A stretch of DNA of 22,840 nucleotides. It comes from Spirochaetales bacterium (GTDB lineage Bacteria > Spirochaetota > Spirochaetia > SZUA-6 > DRHE01). The stretch spans positions 1 to 22,840 of the forward strand of contig JAFGFV010000436.1 in the NCBI GenBank assembly GCA_016930895.1, in the 5' to 3' direction. Shown piece by piece: positions 8,395 through 14,288 of the stretch. Under the pieces are notes generated by a model. The model saw only the letters and a program-made list of their open reading frames with translations. It did no database searches and was not told where the DNA came from. Both the position numbers and the translations under genes were made by a program. Every line of letters starts with the position of its first letter. Position 1 is the stretch's first letter.

Positions 8395-10281
8395 ATGGCC
8401 CAGTTCTCGGTCACCTTCAAGCCCCACGGCAAGACCGTCACGGTCGAGGCAAACACTACCCTTCTGCAAGCCGCCAACGAAGCGGGGATCACGATCAACA
8501 ACCTCTGCGGCGGCGACGGCATCTGCGGCCGGTGCAAGATGATCGTGCACGAAGGGCACGTGTCGAGCAAAGTGTCCGCCAAGCTGACCCGCGAGGAGAT
8601 CCAGCAGGGCTACGTGCTGGCCTGCATGACTCCCGTCAACGACAACCTGGTCGTGGAGATCCCCGAGGAGACCATGGCCAAGGAGAAGAAGGTCGCAGCC
8701 GGGGACGCTGCCCGCTTCCGGGATTTTGTCGGAGAGCTCGAGTACGAGAAGGAGCTCGTGCCGTCTCCCCTGGTTGCCAAGCTCTACCTGGAGATTGAGC
8801 CTCCGACGCTGGTCAACAACATTGCCGATCAGCAGCGGTTGGACGACGCCATCCACAGGGCGATGCCGTCGATTTCCACCCAGATGGGCCTCAAGATCAT
8901 CAAGAACCTGCCTGCACTGCTCCGGGAAAACGACTTCAAGATCACCGCCACGGTGGGCCTGCGACGTGACATCGGCGAGGTCATGAACATCGAGGGGGGA
9001 GACACCTCGGACCGCAATTTCATGGTCGTGGTGGACATGGGGACGACCACGATCGTGGCGCACCTGGTGGACGCCCGTTCGGTGAGCACTATGGACGCAC
9101 GTGCCTGCTTCAACTCTCAGGGCATCTACGGCAGGGAGGTGACCCGGCGGATGATCGCTGCGGAGCACGAGGGGGTGGAGGAGCTGCAGCGACTGCTGGT
9201 GGAGGACATCAACGGCCTCATCACCCAGCTGGCAGATGCCAACGGAGTGAAGCTCAAAGACATCACCGCCGTGATCTGCGCGGGCAACACCGCGATGGGG
9301 CACTTTCTGTTGGGCCTATGTCCCCGGAACATTCGTCGGTTCCCCTACGTGGCCTCTTCGGTGTCGCCGCCGCCGCTGCGCGCCGCGGAGGTAGGCCTCG
9401 AGATCAATCCCCGGGGGCTCCTGTACAGCCTCCCGGCCATCAGCGGCTGGGTGGGAAGCGACATCACCGCCGGCATCCTGGCTACCCGGATCCACGAGCA
9501 GGAGCAGTTGTCGCTGCTCATGGACATCGGCACCAACGGCGAGGTCGTGATCGGCAACAACGAATGGCTGGTGGCCACCTCCGCCTCTGCGGGCCCGGCT
9601 CTGGAAGGGGCCAGCGTGGCCTGCGGGATGCGCGCCGAGGGCGGGGCCATCGAGAGGGTGTGGGCCGAGAACGGCGAGATCCGTTGGCAGACCATCGACG
9701 AGCAGCCCCCGAGCGGGCTGTGCGGGTCCGGGATCATCGATCTGGTGGCCGTGCTGCTGACGGAAGGGCTGATCAACCGCTCCGGAGTGTTCATGCAGGA
9801 CGCTCCGGGGGTCGAGGAGGTGGAGGGGCTGAAGCGCTTCGTCCTGGTGCGCGGGAACGGCAAGAAGGGCAGCCGCAGCGTGTACATCACGGAGAGCGAC
9901 ATCGAGAATGTGATCACGGCCAAGGCGGCGATCTTTGCGGCCATGAAAATCCTGCTCCGCCGCCTGGACATGAGCTTCGAAGACGTGGAGCGCTTCTACA
10001 TCGGCGGAGCCTTCGGAGGGTACATCAGCATCGACAACGCGGTTACCATTGGCCTGATCCCCTCCTTGCCCCGGGAACGGTACACCTTCGCCGGCAACAC
10101 CTCTATCAAGGGGGCCAAGATCGTTGCCTTCTACAAAGAGGCCCTGGCGCGAATCGAGCACATCCGGCAGAGCACCACCTACTATGACCTGATGGGAGCG
10201 AACGATTACGTCGAAGAGTTCCAGAAGGCCATGTTTCTCCCCCACACGGACATCGAGATCTTCCAACGGAGCGTAGGGTAG
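8395..10281 (+). CDS. acsV: Reductive activator of the corrinoid iron-sulfur protein (RACo)
   Basis: This 628-residue protein matches RACo, the ATP-dependent activator that reduces inactive Co(II) back to Co(I) in the corrinoid iron-sulfur protein. The N-terminal plant-type ferredoxin domain has [2Fe-2S] ligands Cys38, Cys44, Cys47 and Cys77 (motif CGGDGICGRC). A linker and middle domain follow. From about residue 208 there is an ASKHA-type ATPase core, with VVVDMGTTTIVAHLVD around Asp214, later MDIGTNGEVV, and near the C-terminus GGAFGGYISIDNA. Length and layout fit DUF4445-family activators. The gene lies between the large CFeSP subunit and cooC, and its stop codon shares one base with the cooC start (TAGTG). 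The ribosome site (GGAGGG, about 8374) is rather far from the ATG. Confidence 0.96.
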   Translation: MAQFSVTFKPHGKTVTVEANTTLLQAANEAGITINNLCGGDGICGRCKMIVHEGHVSSKVSAKLTREEIQQGYVLACMTPVNDNLVVEIPEETMAKEKKVAAGDAARFRDFVGELEYEKELVPSPLVAKLYLEIEPPTLVNNIADQQRLDDAIHRAMPSISTQMGLKIIKNLPALLRENDFKITATVGLRRDIGEVMNIEGGDTSDRNFMVVVDMGTTTIVAHLVDARSVSTMDARACFNSQGIYGREVTRRMIAAEHEGVEELQRLLVEDINGLITQLADANGVKLKDITAVICAGNTAMGHFLLGLCPRNIRRFPYVASSVSPPPLRAAEVGLEINPRGLLYSLPAISGWVGSDITAGILATRIHEQEQLSLLMDIGTNGEVVIGNNEWLVATSASAGPALEGASVACGMRAEGGAIERVWAENGEIRWQTIDEQPPSGLCGSGIIDLVAVLLTEGLINRSGVFMQDAPGVEEVEGLKRFVLVRGNGKKGSRSVYITESDIENVITAKAAIFAAMKILLRRLDMSFEDVERFYIGGAFGGYISIDNAVTIGLIPSLPRERYTFAGNTSIKGAKIVAFYKEALARIEHIRQSTTYYDLMGANDYVEEFQKAMFLPHTDIEIFQRSVG

Positions 10282-11048
10282 TGCCTCACAGCATCGCAGT
10301 GGCCGGCAAAGGCGGCACCGGCAAGACCACCATCGCGGCTCTTCTGGTGACCAACCTGGTGATGCGGGGGATGGTGCCGGTGCTGGCGGTGGATGCCGAC
10401 GCGGACTCCAATCTGAGCGACCTGCTGGGGATGCACGATGTGACCTCGATCGGCGACATGCGCGAGGAGGTCCTTCACGCCATGAAGAATCTGCCCGCAG
10501 GCATGACCAAGGCCAGCTTCGTCGAAGAGGGGCTGCACGAGATCGTCGCGGAGTCCGAAGGCTTCGACCTGATCAGCATGGGCCGGGGGGAGGGGTCCGG
10601 CTGCTACTGCGCCCTCAACAACATGATCCGCAATTTTTCGGATCAGCTCACTCCCTCTTACCGATGGGTCGTGATCGACAACGAGGCGGGGCTGGAGCAC
10701 CTGAGCCGGCGGACCACCCGGGACGTGGATGCCCTGCTGGTGGTCGTGACGGACAACCCCCTGTCGATCAGCTCGGCCCAGAAGATCCAGGCCATCACCG
10801 AGAGCCTGGACAACCGCATCGGCCGCAAGTACGTCGTGACCAATATGGTCGCTCCGGAGCGACTTGCGACCGTTCTCCAGCGGCTGAACGGCCTCGGGAT
10901 GGAGCACTTGGCCGACATCCCTCGAGACCCGCAGCTCGACGAAATCATATTCCGAGGCGATCCTTTGAAAAATCTCGCAGGTTCGCCTATTATGGATGCA
11001 ATCCAGACCATCATCGACACAGTAGGAGGAGAGCATGCAGATCCCTGA
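10281..11048 (+). CDS. cooC: CooC-type ATPase for CODH/ACS nickel-centre maturation
   Basis: This 255-residue MinD/NifH-like ATPase starts with GTG. The deviant Walker A motif GKGGTGKTT covers residues 9-17, with both signature lysines at 10 and 15. VLAVDADADSNL follows at about 35-46. A Cys108-x-Cys110 pair (SGCYCALNN) matches the CxC motif known in CooC to bind nickel or zinc at the dimer interface. CooC proteins help insert nickel into CODH and, for some homologues, into acetyl-CoA synthase. It overlaps acsV by 1 base and acsD by 14 bases, so all three are probably translated together. Because acsA is absent here while acsB is present, an AcsF-like role in acetyl-CoA synthase maturation is equally possible. 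That distinction cannot be made from this sequence alone. Confidence 0.93.
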   Translation: MPHSIAVAGKGGTGKTTIAALLVTNLVMRGMVPVLAVDADADSNLSDLLGMHDVTSIGDMREEVLHAMKNLPAGMTKASFVEEGLHEIVAESEGFDLISMGRGEGSGCYCALNNMIRNFSDQLTPSYRWVVIDNEAGLEHLSRRTTRDVDALLVVVTDNPLSISSAQKIQAITESLDNRIGRKYVVTNMVAPERLATVLQRLNGLGMEHLADIPRDPQLDEIIFRGDPLKNLAGSPIMDAIQTIIDTVGGEHADP

Positions 11049-11991
11049 CATCGCGGAAAAATGGACCTCCACGATCAACACGGTGACTCTTGGGGCTACC
11101 AAGGAGCAGGGAGGCACCCGGGGCAAGACGGTCACAGTGGGAGGCCAGTCGACGTTGCCGCTTCTGACCTTCGAGGGCCAGACGCCGCACAAGCCGGTGA
11201 TCGCCGGATTCGTGGCGGATGTGGTGCCGGATTGGCCGGATGTGCTGAAGGATGCGATCGGCAAGGAAATCAACTCGGCCGTGGAATGGGCCCAGAAGTC
11301 CGTTGAGGAGTTCAAGGTCGACCTGATCAGCCTGAAGCTGCTCGGCGCCGATCCGGCGGGTAAGAACGCGTCCCCCGATGATTGTGCCAAGGTGGTCCAG
11401 GACGTGCTCAAGGCAGTGGACGTGCCGCTGATCCTGTGGGGATGCGGCGACGACGACAAAGACAACCACATCCTTCCGCCGTGCTCCGAGGTTGCCAAAG
11501 GCGAGAATTGCCTGATCGGTTCGGCCAAAGAGACCAACTACATGACCGTGGTGGCCATCTGCAAGGCCGACAAGCACAAGATCATCGCCGAGGCTCCGGT
11601 GGACATCAACATCGGCAAGCAGGTCAATATCCTGCTCCAGGATGCGGACTACGATCTCAAGGACGTGGTAATGTTCCAGACCACGGCAGCCCTGGGTTAC
11701 GGCTTCGACTATGTCTACACGATCCTGGAGCGGGCCCGCGTCGCCGGGTTGAAGGGGGACAAGCTCATGGCCTGTCCGCAGATTTGCGACGTTGGCGGTG
11801 AGGTCTGGAGGATCAAGGAAGCCACCGTGGACGATGACGTGATGCCCGGCTGGGGCAAGCTTGCCCGGCGGGGACCGATGTGGGAGGCTACCTGCGGGGG
11901 CGTCTATCTGCAGGCAGGGGCGGATATCCTGATCATGGCGCACCCGGAGGCGATGCAGCTCGTGCAGGAGACCATTGGCCGCTTCTTCTAG
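11035..11991 (+). CDS. acsD: Corrinoid iron-sulfur protein small (delta) subunit
   Basis: This 318-residue TIM-barrel protein is the small subunit of the corrinoid iron-sulfur protein and pairs with AcsC to hold the cobalamin. Recognisable family segments are TVTVGGQSTLPLLTFEG near residue 35, SLKLLGADPAGKNAS near 103, PLILWGCGDDDKDN near 135 and GYGFDYVYTILERARVAG near 225. The ATG at 11035 has an AGGAGGA ribosome site just upstream and lies inside the end of cooC. The length is normal. The order acsC-acsV-cooC-acsD separates the two CFeSP subunits, unlike the adjacent acsC-acsD arrangement of Moorella. A 56-base spacer precedes acsE. Confidence 0.96.
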   Translation: MQIPDIAEKWTSTINTVTLGATKEQGGTRGKTVTVGGQSTLPLLTFEGQTPHKPVIAGFVADVVPDWPDVLKDAIGKEINSAVEWAQKSVEEFKVDLISLKLLGADPAGKNASPDDCAKVVQDVLKAVDVPLILWGCGDDDKDNHILPPCSEVAKGENCLIGSAKETNYMTVVAICKADKHKIIAEAPVDINIGKQVNILLQDADYDLKDVVMFQTTAALGYGFDYVYTILERARVAGLKGDKLMACPQICDVGGEVWRIKEATVDDDVMPGWGKLARRGPMWEATCGGVYLQAGADILIMAHPEAMQLVQETIGRFF

Positions 11992-12047
11992 GGTCCCACC
12001 CTGGTTTGCGGCTCGAGCCACCAAGAGAGACAAGGAGGAAACTGAGG

Positions 12048-12830
12048 ATGATCTTTATCGGGGAACGCATCAACACGGGCTTCAAGGACATCAAAGCGGC
12101 GGTGCTGAACAAGGATGCTGATGTGCTCAAGGAGTGGGCGGTCAAGCAGACTAAGGCCGGAGCAACCTATCTGGATGTCAATCTAGGGGCGGTATCCAGC
12201 AAGACCGAGGACCTTTGCTGGATGATCGAGCAGGTCCAGGCGGCGAGCGACCTGCCGATCTCGATCGACACCAACAAGCCCTCCATGCTCAAGGAAGCGG
12301 TGCCGCTGTGTAAGAAGCCGCCGCTGATCAACTCCACCACCGCAGTGGACGAGAAGATGGACAGCATGTTCAAGATCGTGGCCGAGCACAACTGCTCGAT
12401 TATCGGCCTGGTCATGGACGAAGCGGGCAGCCCCAAGAACGCGGACAAGCGCGTGGAGAATGGCGGCAAGCTCATGGCCAAAGCCATGGACTTCGGCATC
12501 AGTCCTGAGCAGCTGTTTCTGGATCCGATCATGATGCCCCTGAAGTACATGCAGGAGCAGATGAAAGAGATCCTCGCCGCCTGCTCCCAGTTCCAGATCT
12601 TCTCAGACCCTCCGCCGCACATCGTCTGCGGCCTGTCGAACGTGGCCAACGACACGAAGCACAAGAAGCTGATCAACCGCACCGTGGCGGTGATGATGGT
12701 GGCCAACGGTCTGGATTCCGTGATCTGCGACGTGACCGACACCGAACTGGTCAACGCCCTCCTGACCGCCGAGCTGGTGATGAACAAGCAGATCTACGCG
12801 GACAGCTACATCGAGGCGTTCAGGCCGTAA
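12048..12830 (+). CDS. acsE: Methyltetrahydrofolate:corrinoid iron-sulfur protein methyltransferase
   Basis: This 260-residue pterin-binding TIM-barrel enzyme transfers the methyl group of methyl-tetrahydrofolate to the corrinoid protein (AcsCD). Visible motifs are MIFIGERINTGFKDI at the start, YLDVNLG at 41-47, the pterin-contact segment SIDTNKP around Asp74, LINSTT near 94, LDPIMMP near 160 and CGLSNVAND near 198. These match the Asp/Asn pterin pocket of characterised MeTr proteins. I chose the start at 12048 because AAGGAGG lies 9 bases upstream and the protein then has the family's normal length; the open frame runs further upstream into the acsD end but is not conserved. It is the last gene of the cluster. 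metV/metF and other methyl-branch genes do not follow. Confidence 0.97.
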   Translation: MIFIGERINTGFKDIKAAVLNKDADVLKEWAVKQTKAGATYLDVNLGAVSSKTEDLCWMIEQVQAASDLPISIDTNKPSMLKEAVPLCKKPPLINSTTAVDEKMDSMFKIVAEHNCSIIGLVMDEAGSPKNADKRVENGGKLMAKAMDFGISPEQLFLDPIMMPLKYMQEQMKEILAACSQFQIFSDPPPHIVCGLSNVANDTKHKKLINRTVAVMMVANGLDSVICDVTDTELVNALLTAELVMNKQIYADSYIEAFRP

Positions 12831-12851
12831 GCGCAGGGGCAAGGCCTGCGC
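12831..12851 (+). other. Stem-loop immediately after the acsE stop
   Basis: A perfect 7-bp stem, GCGCAGG (12831-12837) with CCTGCGC (12845-12851), encloses a 7-base loop and begins at the first base after the acsE stop. No T-tract follows, so it is probably not a terminator. It could protect the 3' end of the mRNA from exonucleases. Confidence 0.5.
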
Positions 12852-12876
12852 CGGTTTAGGCGAAGTCAGACACCAG

Positions 12877-12912
12877 GCGGGCTGCGCCCCTTGGGAGGCA
12901 GCCCGCTTTTTT
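12877..12912 (+). terminator. Rho-independent terminator of the acs cluster
   Basis: A perfect 9-bp GC-rich stem, GCGGGCTGC (12877-12885) with GCAGCCCGC (12898-12906), has a 12-base loop and is followed directly by six T residues (12907-12912). It lies 46 bases after the acsE stop on the + strand and is a textbook intrinsic terminator for the long upstream transcription unit. Confidence 0.92.
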
Positions 12913-12948
12913 GTGCGCCGGCCCAATGGCGTCTTCGCCAGGGCGCAC
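12913..12948. other. Compound hairpin abutting the terminator
   Basis: Directly after the terminator T-tract, a 7-bp outer stem (GTGCGCC at 12913-12919 with GGCGCAC at 12942-12948) encloses a 5-bp inner stem (TGGCG at 12927-12931 with CGCCA at 12936-12940, loop TCTT). Neither strand has a T-tract beside it. It could be a structured RNA remnant, a boundary element or chance folding in GC-rich DNA. Confidence 0.4.
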
Positions 12949-13094
12949 CCACTTGGGCGTGACAACCAGGCTGGTGGCCGGGATCGCCGGCAGCCATGGG
13001 CTGCTCTGCGCCTCAAACTCCTCGATCGGGTCTTTCCGTAGCGCCATCCAGGGGGCCGAGCGGTTACCTAATACGTGTAGCTGGTTTGGCGATC

Positions 13095-13129
13095 TGTTAG
13101 GTATCGGGGTTGACAGCGCATACCTAACA
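13095..13129. promoter_or_regulatory. Perfect 10-bp inverted repeat, probable operator
   Basis: TGTTAGGTAT (13095-13104) and its exact complement ATACCTAACA (13120-13129) are separated by 15 bases that contain a TTGACA -35-like box. A third, near-identical half-site TACCTAATAC lies upstream at 13065-13074; it matches 13121-13130 in 9 of 10 bases. The arrangement is that of a dimeric repressor site that would block RNA polymerase at the -35 region. No known helix-turn-helix regulator is encoded next to it. Confidence 0.65.
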
Positions 13130-13138
13130 CGGTACCGT
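13110..13138 (+). promoter_or_regulatory. Sigma70-like promoter of the DUF6788 / nucleotidyltransferase pair
   Basis: A consensus -35 box TTGACA (13110-13115) and a weak -10 box TACCGT (13133-13138) are spaced by exactly 17 bases. Transcription would begin near 13145, about 20 bases before the ATG at 13166. The -35 box lies between the arms of the inverted repeat. Confidence 0.55.
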
Positions 13139-13165
13139 TGGATCGGGCAGTGTTGGTTAACGACG

Positions 13166-13471
13166 ATGGGCACCCTGCAAGACATCATGCGCGAGGAGCG
13201 CGAACGACTCGCGGAGTTGGCTGGTCAATACGAGAAGGAATTGGATCAACTCCCGCGCGGGTCGATCGCAGCAAAGAAGATCCGCAACAACTACTACTAC
13301 TATCTGGCCTACAGAAACGGAAAGCAGGTGAAGTTTGAATACATCGGCAAGGAAGGATCTGCGAAGCTGGCGGAGTTGAGAGCGAAGATCGAGCGAAGGA
13401 AACTTGTCGAGAGCAGGCTGAAGCTGGTGCGCGCGAATATCAAGGAGTTGGCCAAGACACTCCGTGAATGA
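13166..13471 (+). CDS. Small DUF6788-like protein
   Basis: This 101-residue, strongly charged protein has no assigned biochemical role. Residues 1-30 and 60-101 are predicted helical and Glu/Lys/Arg-rich (possible coiled coils). Between them is a tyrosine-rich strand segment, NNYYYYLAYRNGKQVKFEYIG, at about 35-55. A YYYL-x-YR-x-G-x2-V-x(3)-YIGK pattern is characteristic, as I recall, of DUF6788-type proteins. The open frame extends upstream to 12911, but the promoter and operator lie in that stretch, so I start at the ATG at 13166 (an in-frame ATG at 13187 is possible). No clear ribosome site is present, consistent with a short leader. It overlaps the next gene by 8 bases. Its base composition is visibly less GC-rich than the acs genes, suggesting acquisition. 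Confidence 0.75.
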   Translation: MGTLQDIMREERERLAELAGQYEKELDQLPRGSIAAKKIRNNYYYYLAYRNGKQVKFEYIGKEGSAKLAELRAKIERRKLVESRLKLVRANIKELAKTLRE

Positions 13472-14144
13472 CAACGCCACTCTCTTCGAAACCGTTCTTG
13501 ATGAGTTCGACGCCGCAGGGGTGTTGCCCCGGCTCGTGCTAGTTGGGAGTTGGTGCCTTGCTGTCTATCGCGAGCACTTGGGACGTTCGCCGCAGATCCC
13601 GCTTCTGAGGACTCTTGACGTTGATTTCCTTGTGCCCAACCCGCCGGACAGGGGGGCAATGGTCGATATCCCCGCCATCCTCAAGAAGCACGGGTTCGAC
13701 GAAGTTCACTCGGTTCTGGGCGATTTTAGCAAGTTCGTGCACCCGGAGCTCGAAATCGAGTTCGTGACTCCGGAAGTCGGCCGGGGAAAAAGCGGGCCCT
13801 ATCGATTCGACGCTCTGAATATCGGTGCCCAGGGGTTACGGTACGTCCGGCTGGCGCAGCAATTCAACCTTGCGGCGCTATACCATGGGAAGACGGTCCG
13901 GGTCCCGGAGCCTGCTGCGTTCGTCCTCCTGAAGTACCTTGCCAGCTCGAAGAGACGGCATCCTGAGAAGCGGAGGCGGGATATATCGACTGCCACCCAA
14001 ATGGCCGAGTTCATTCTCAACGTGCCCGAACACCGGGCGAAGCTGCACGATATCTTCGGCCAAATGCCGGCACGATGGCAGAAACGGGTGCTGGCAATCG
14101 TCAGCGGGCTCTCCGCCCGTGTGTTCGAAGAGCTGGCCCCTTGA
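13464..14144 (+). CDS. Nucleotidyltransferase-fold protein (GSU2403 / NTP_transf_8-like)
   Basis: This 226-residue protein carries a nucleotidyltransferase signature. Gly28-Ser29 (LVGSWCLAVY) is followed by Asp52-x-Asp54 (RTLDVDFLV), and a possible third acidic residue is at Glu97 or Glu99 (LEIEFVTPE). The C-terminal half (about 125-226) is helical and basic, with KRRHPEKRRRD near 160. Relatives include toxins that modify tRNA or proteins with nucleotides, but many members are uncharacterised. The GTG start overlaps the DUF6788-like gene by 8 bases, so the two are translationally coupled. The arrangement of a small charged protein followed by a nucleotidyltransferase recalls toxin-antitoxin pairs. 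That role is an inference; a housekeeping or phage-defence role is also possible. Confidence 0.75.
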   Translation: MNDNATLFETVLDEFDAAGVLPRLVLVGSWCLAVYREHLGRSPQIPLLRTLDVDFLVPNPPDRGAMVDIPAILKKHGFDEVHSVLGDFSKFVHPELEIEFVTPEVGRGKSGPYRFDALNIGAQGLRYVRLAQQFNLAALYHGKTVRVPEPAAFVLLKYLASSKRRHPEKRRRDISTATQMAEFILNVPEHRAKLHDIFGQMPARWQKRVLAIVSGLSARVFEELAP

Positions 14145-14197
14145 CGGCTGCGCAAGACCGGGAGCCGGCGCGGTCCGACTCAGGCGGGCTGAGCACG

Positions 14198-14288
14198 GGG
14201 CCGTGCCCTTCGGCGCCGGTCCCCGGGCCGTGCCGAACGGTCACCGAGCCCCGCCGAACGCTCAGCGGGTCCGCCCCGTCACCGAGCC
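14198..14288. repeat. Short direct repeats between convergent genes
   Basis: The 134-base spacer between the nucleotidyltransferase gene and the convergent ABC exporter gene holds GGGCCGTGCC twice (14198-14207, 14225-14234), GCCGAACG twice (14232-14239, 14253-14260) and GTCACCGAGCC twice (14240-14250, 14278-14288, the second entering the exporter gene's end). No T-tract terminator is seen. Small tandem duplications at an insertion border, or chance in GC-rich DNA, are both possible. Confidence 0.35.

Larger units (their letters stand above)
12831..13165. other. Non-coding interval between acsE and the DUF6788-like gene
   Basis: This 335-base gap contains three stem-loops in the first 118 bases, a further 6-bp hairpin (GCAGCC / GGCTGC, 12990-13004), and a promoter with an inverted repeat near the right end. 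Both strands have short open frames across it, but none looks like a protein I recognise. The + strand frame entering the DUF6788-like gene from 12911 runs through the promoter and operator, so I do not treat it as coding. Confidence 0.6.

Noticed and set aside
13066..13130. Integron attC-like site from GTTAGGT / ACCTAAC core sequences
   Set aside because: The half-sites match the core consensus letters, but their order is inverted relative to attC (GTTRRRY comes first), the spacing is too short, and no integrase or cassette array is present.
12911..13165. N-terminal extension of the DUF6788-like frame
   Set aside because: The added 85 residues do not resemble the family, and the stretch contains a compound hairpin, the operator repeat and the promoter.
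12856..13188. Minus-strand frame of 110 codons, possibly a gene remnant
   Set aside because: Part of it (an RKDPIEEFEA...LVVTPKW stretch) looks protein-like, but it runs through the terminator and the operator, has no ribosome site, and I recognise no family. A decayed gene end is possible but not supportable.
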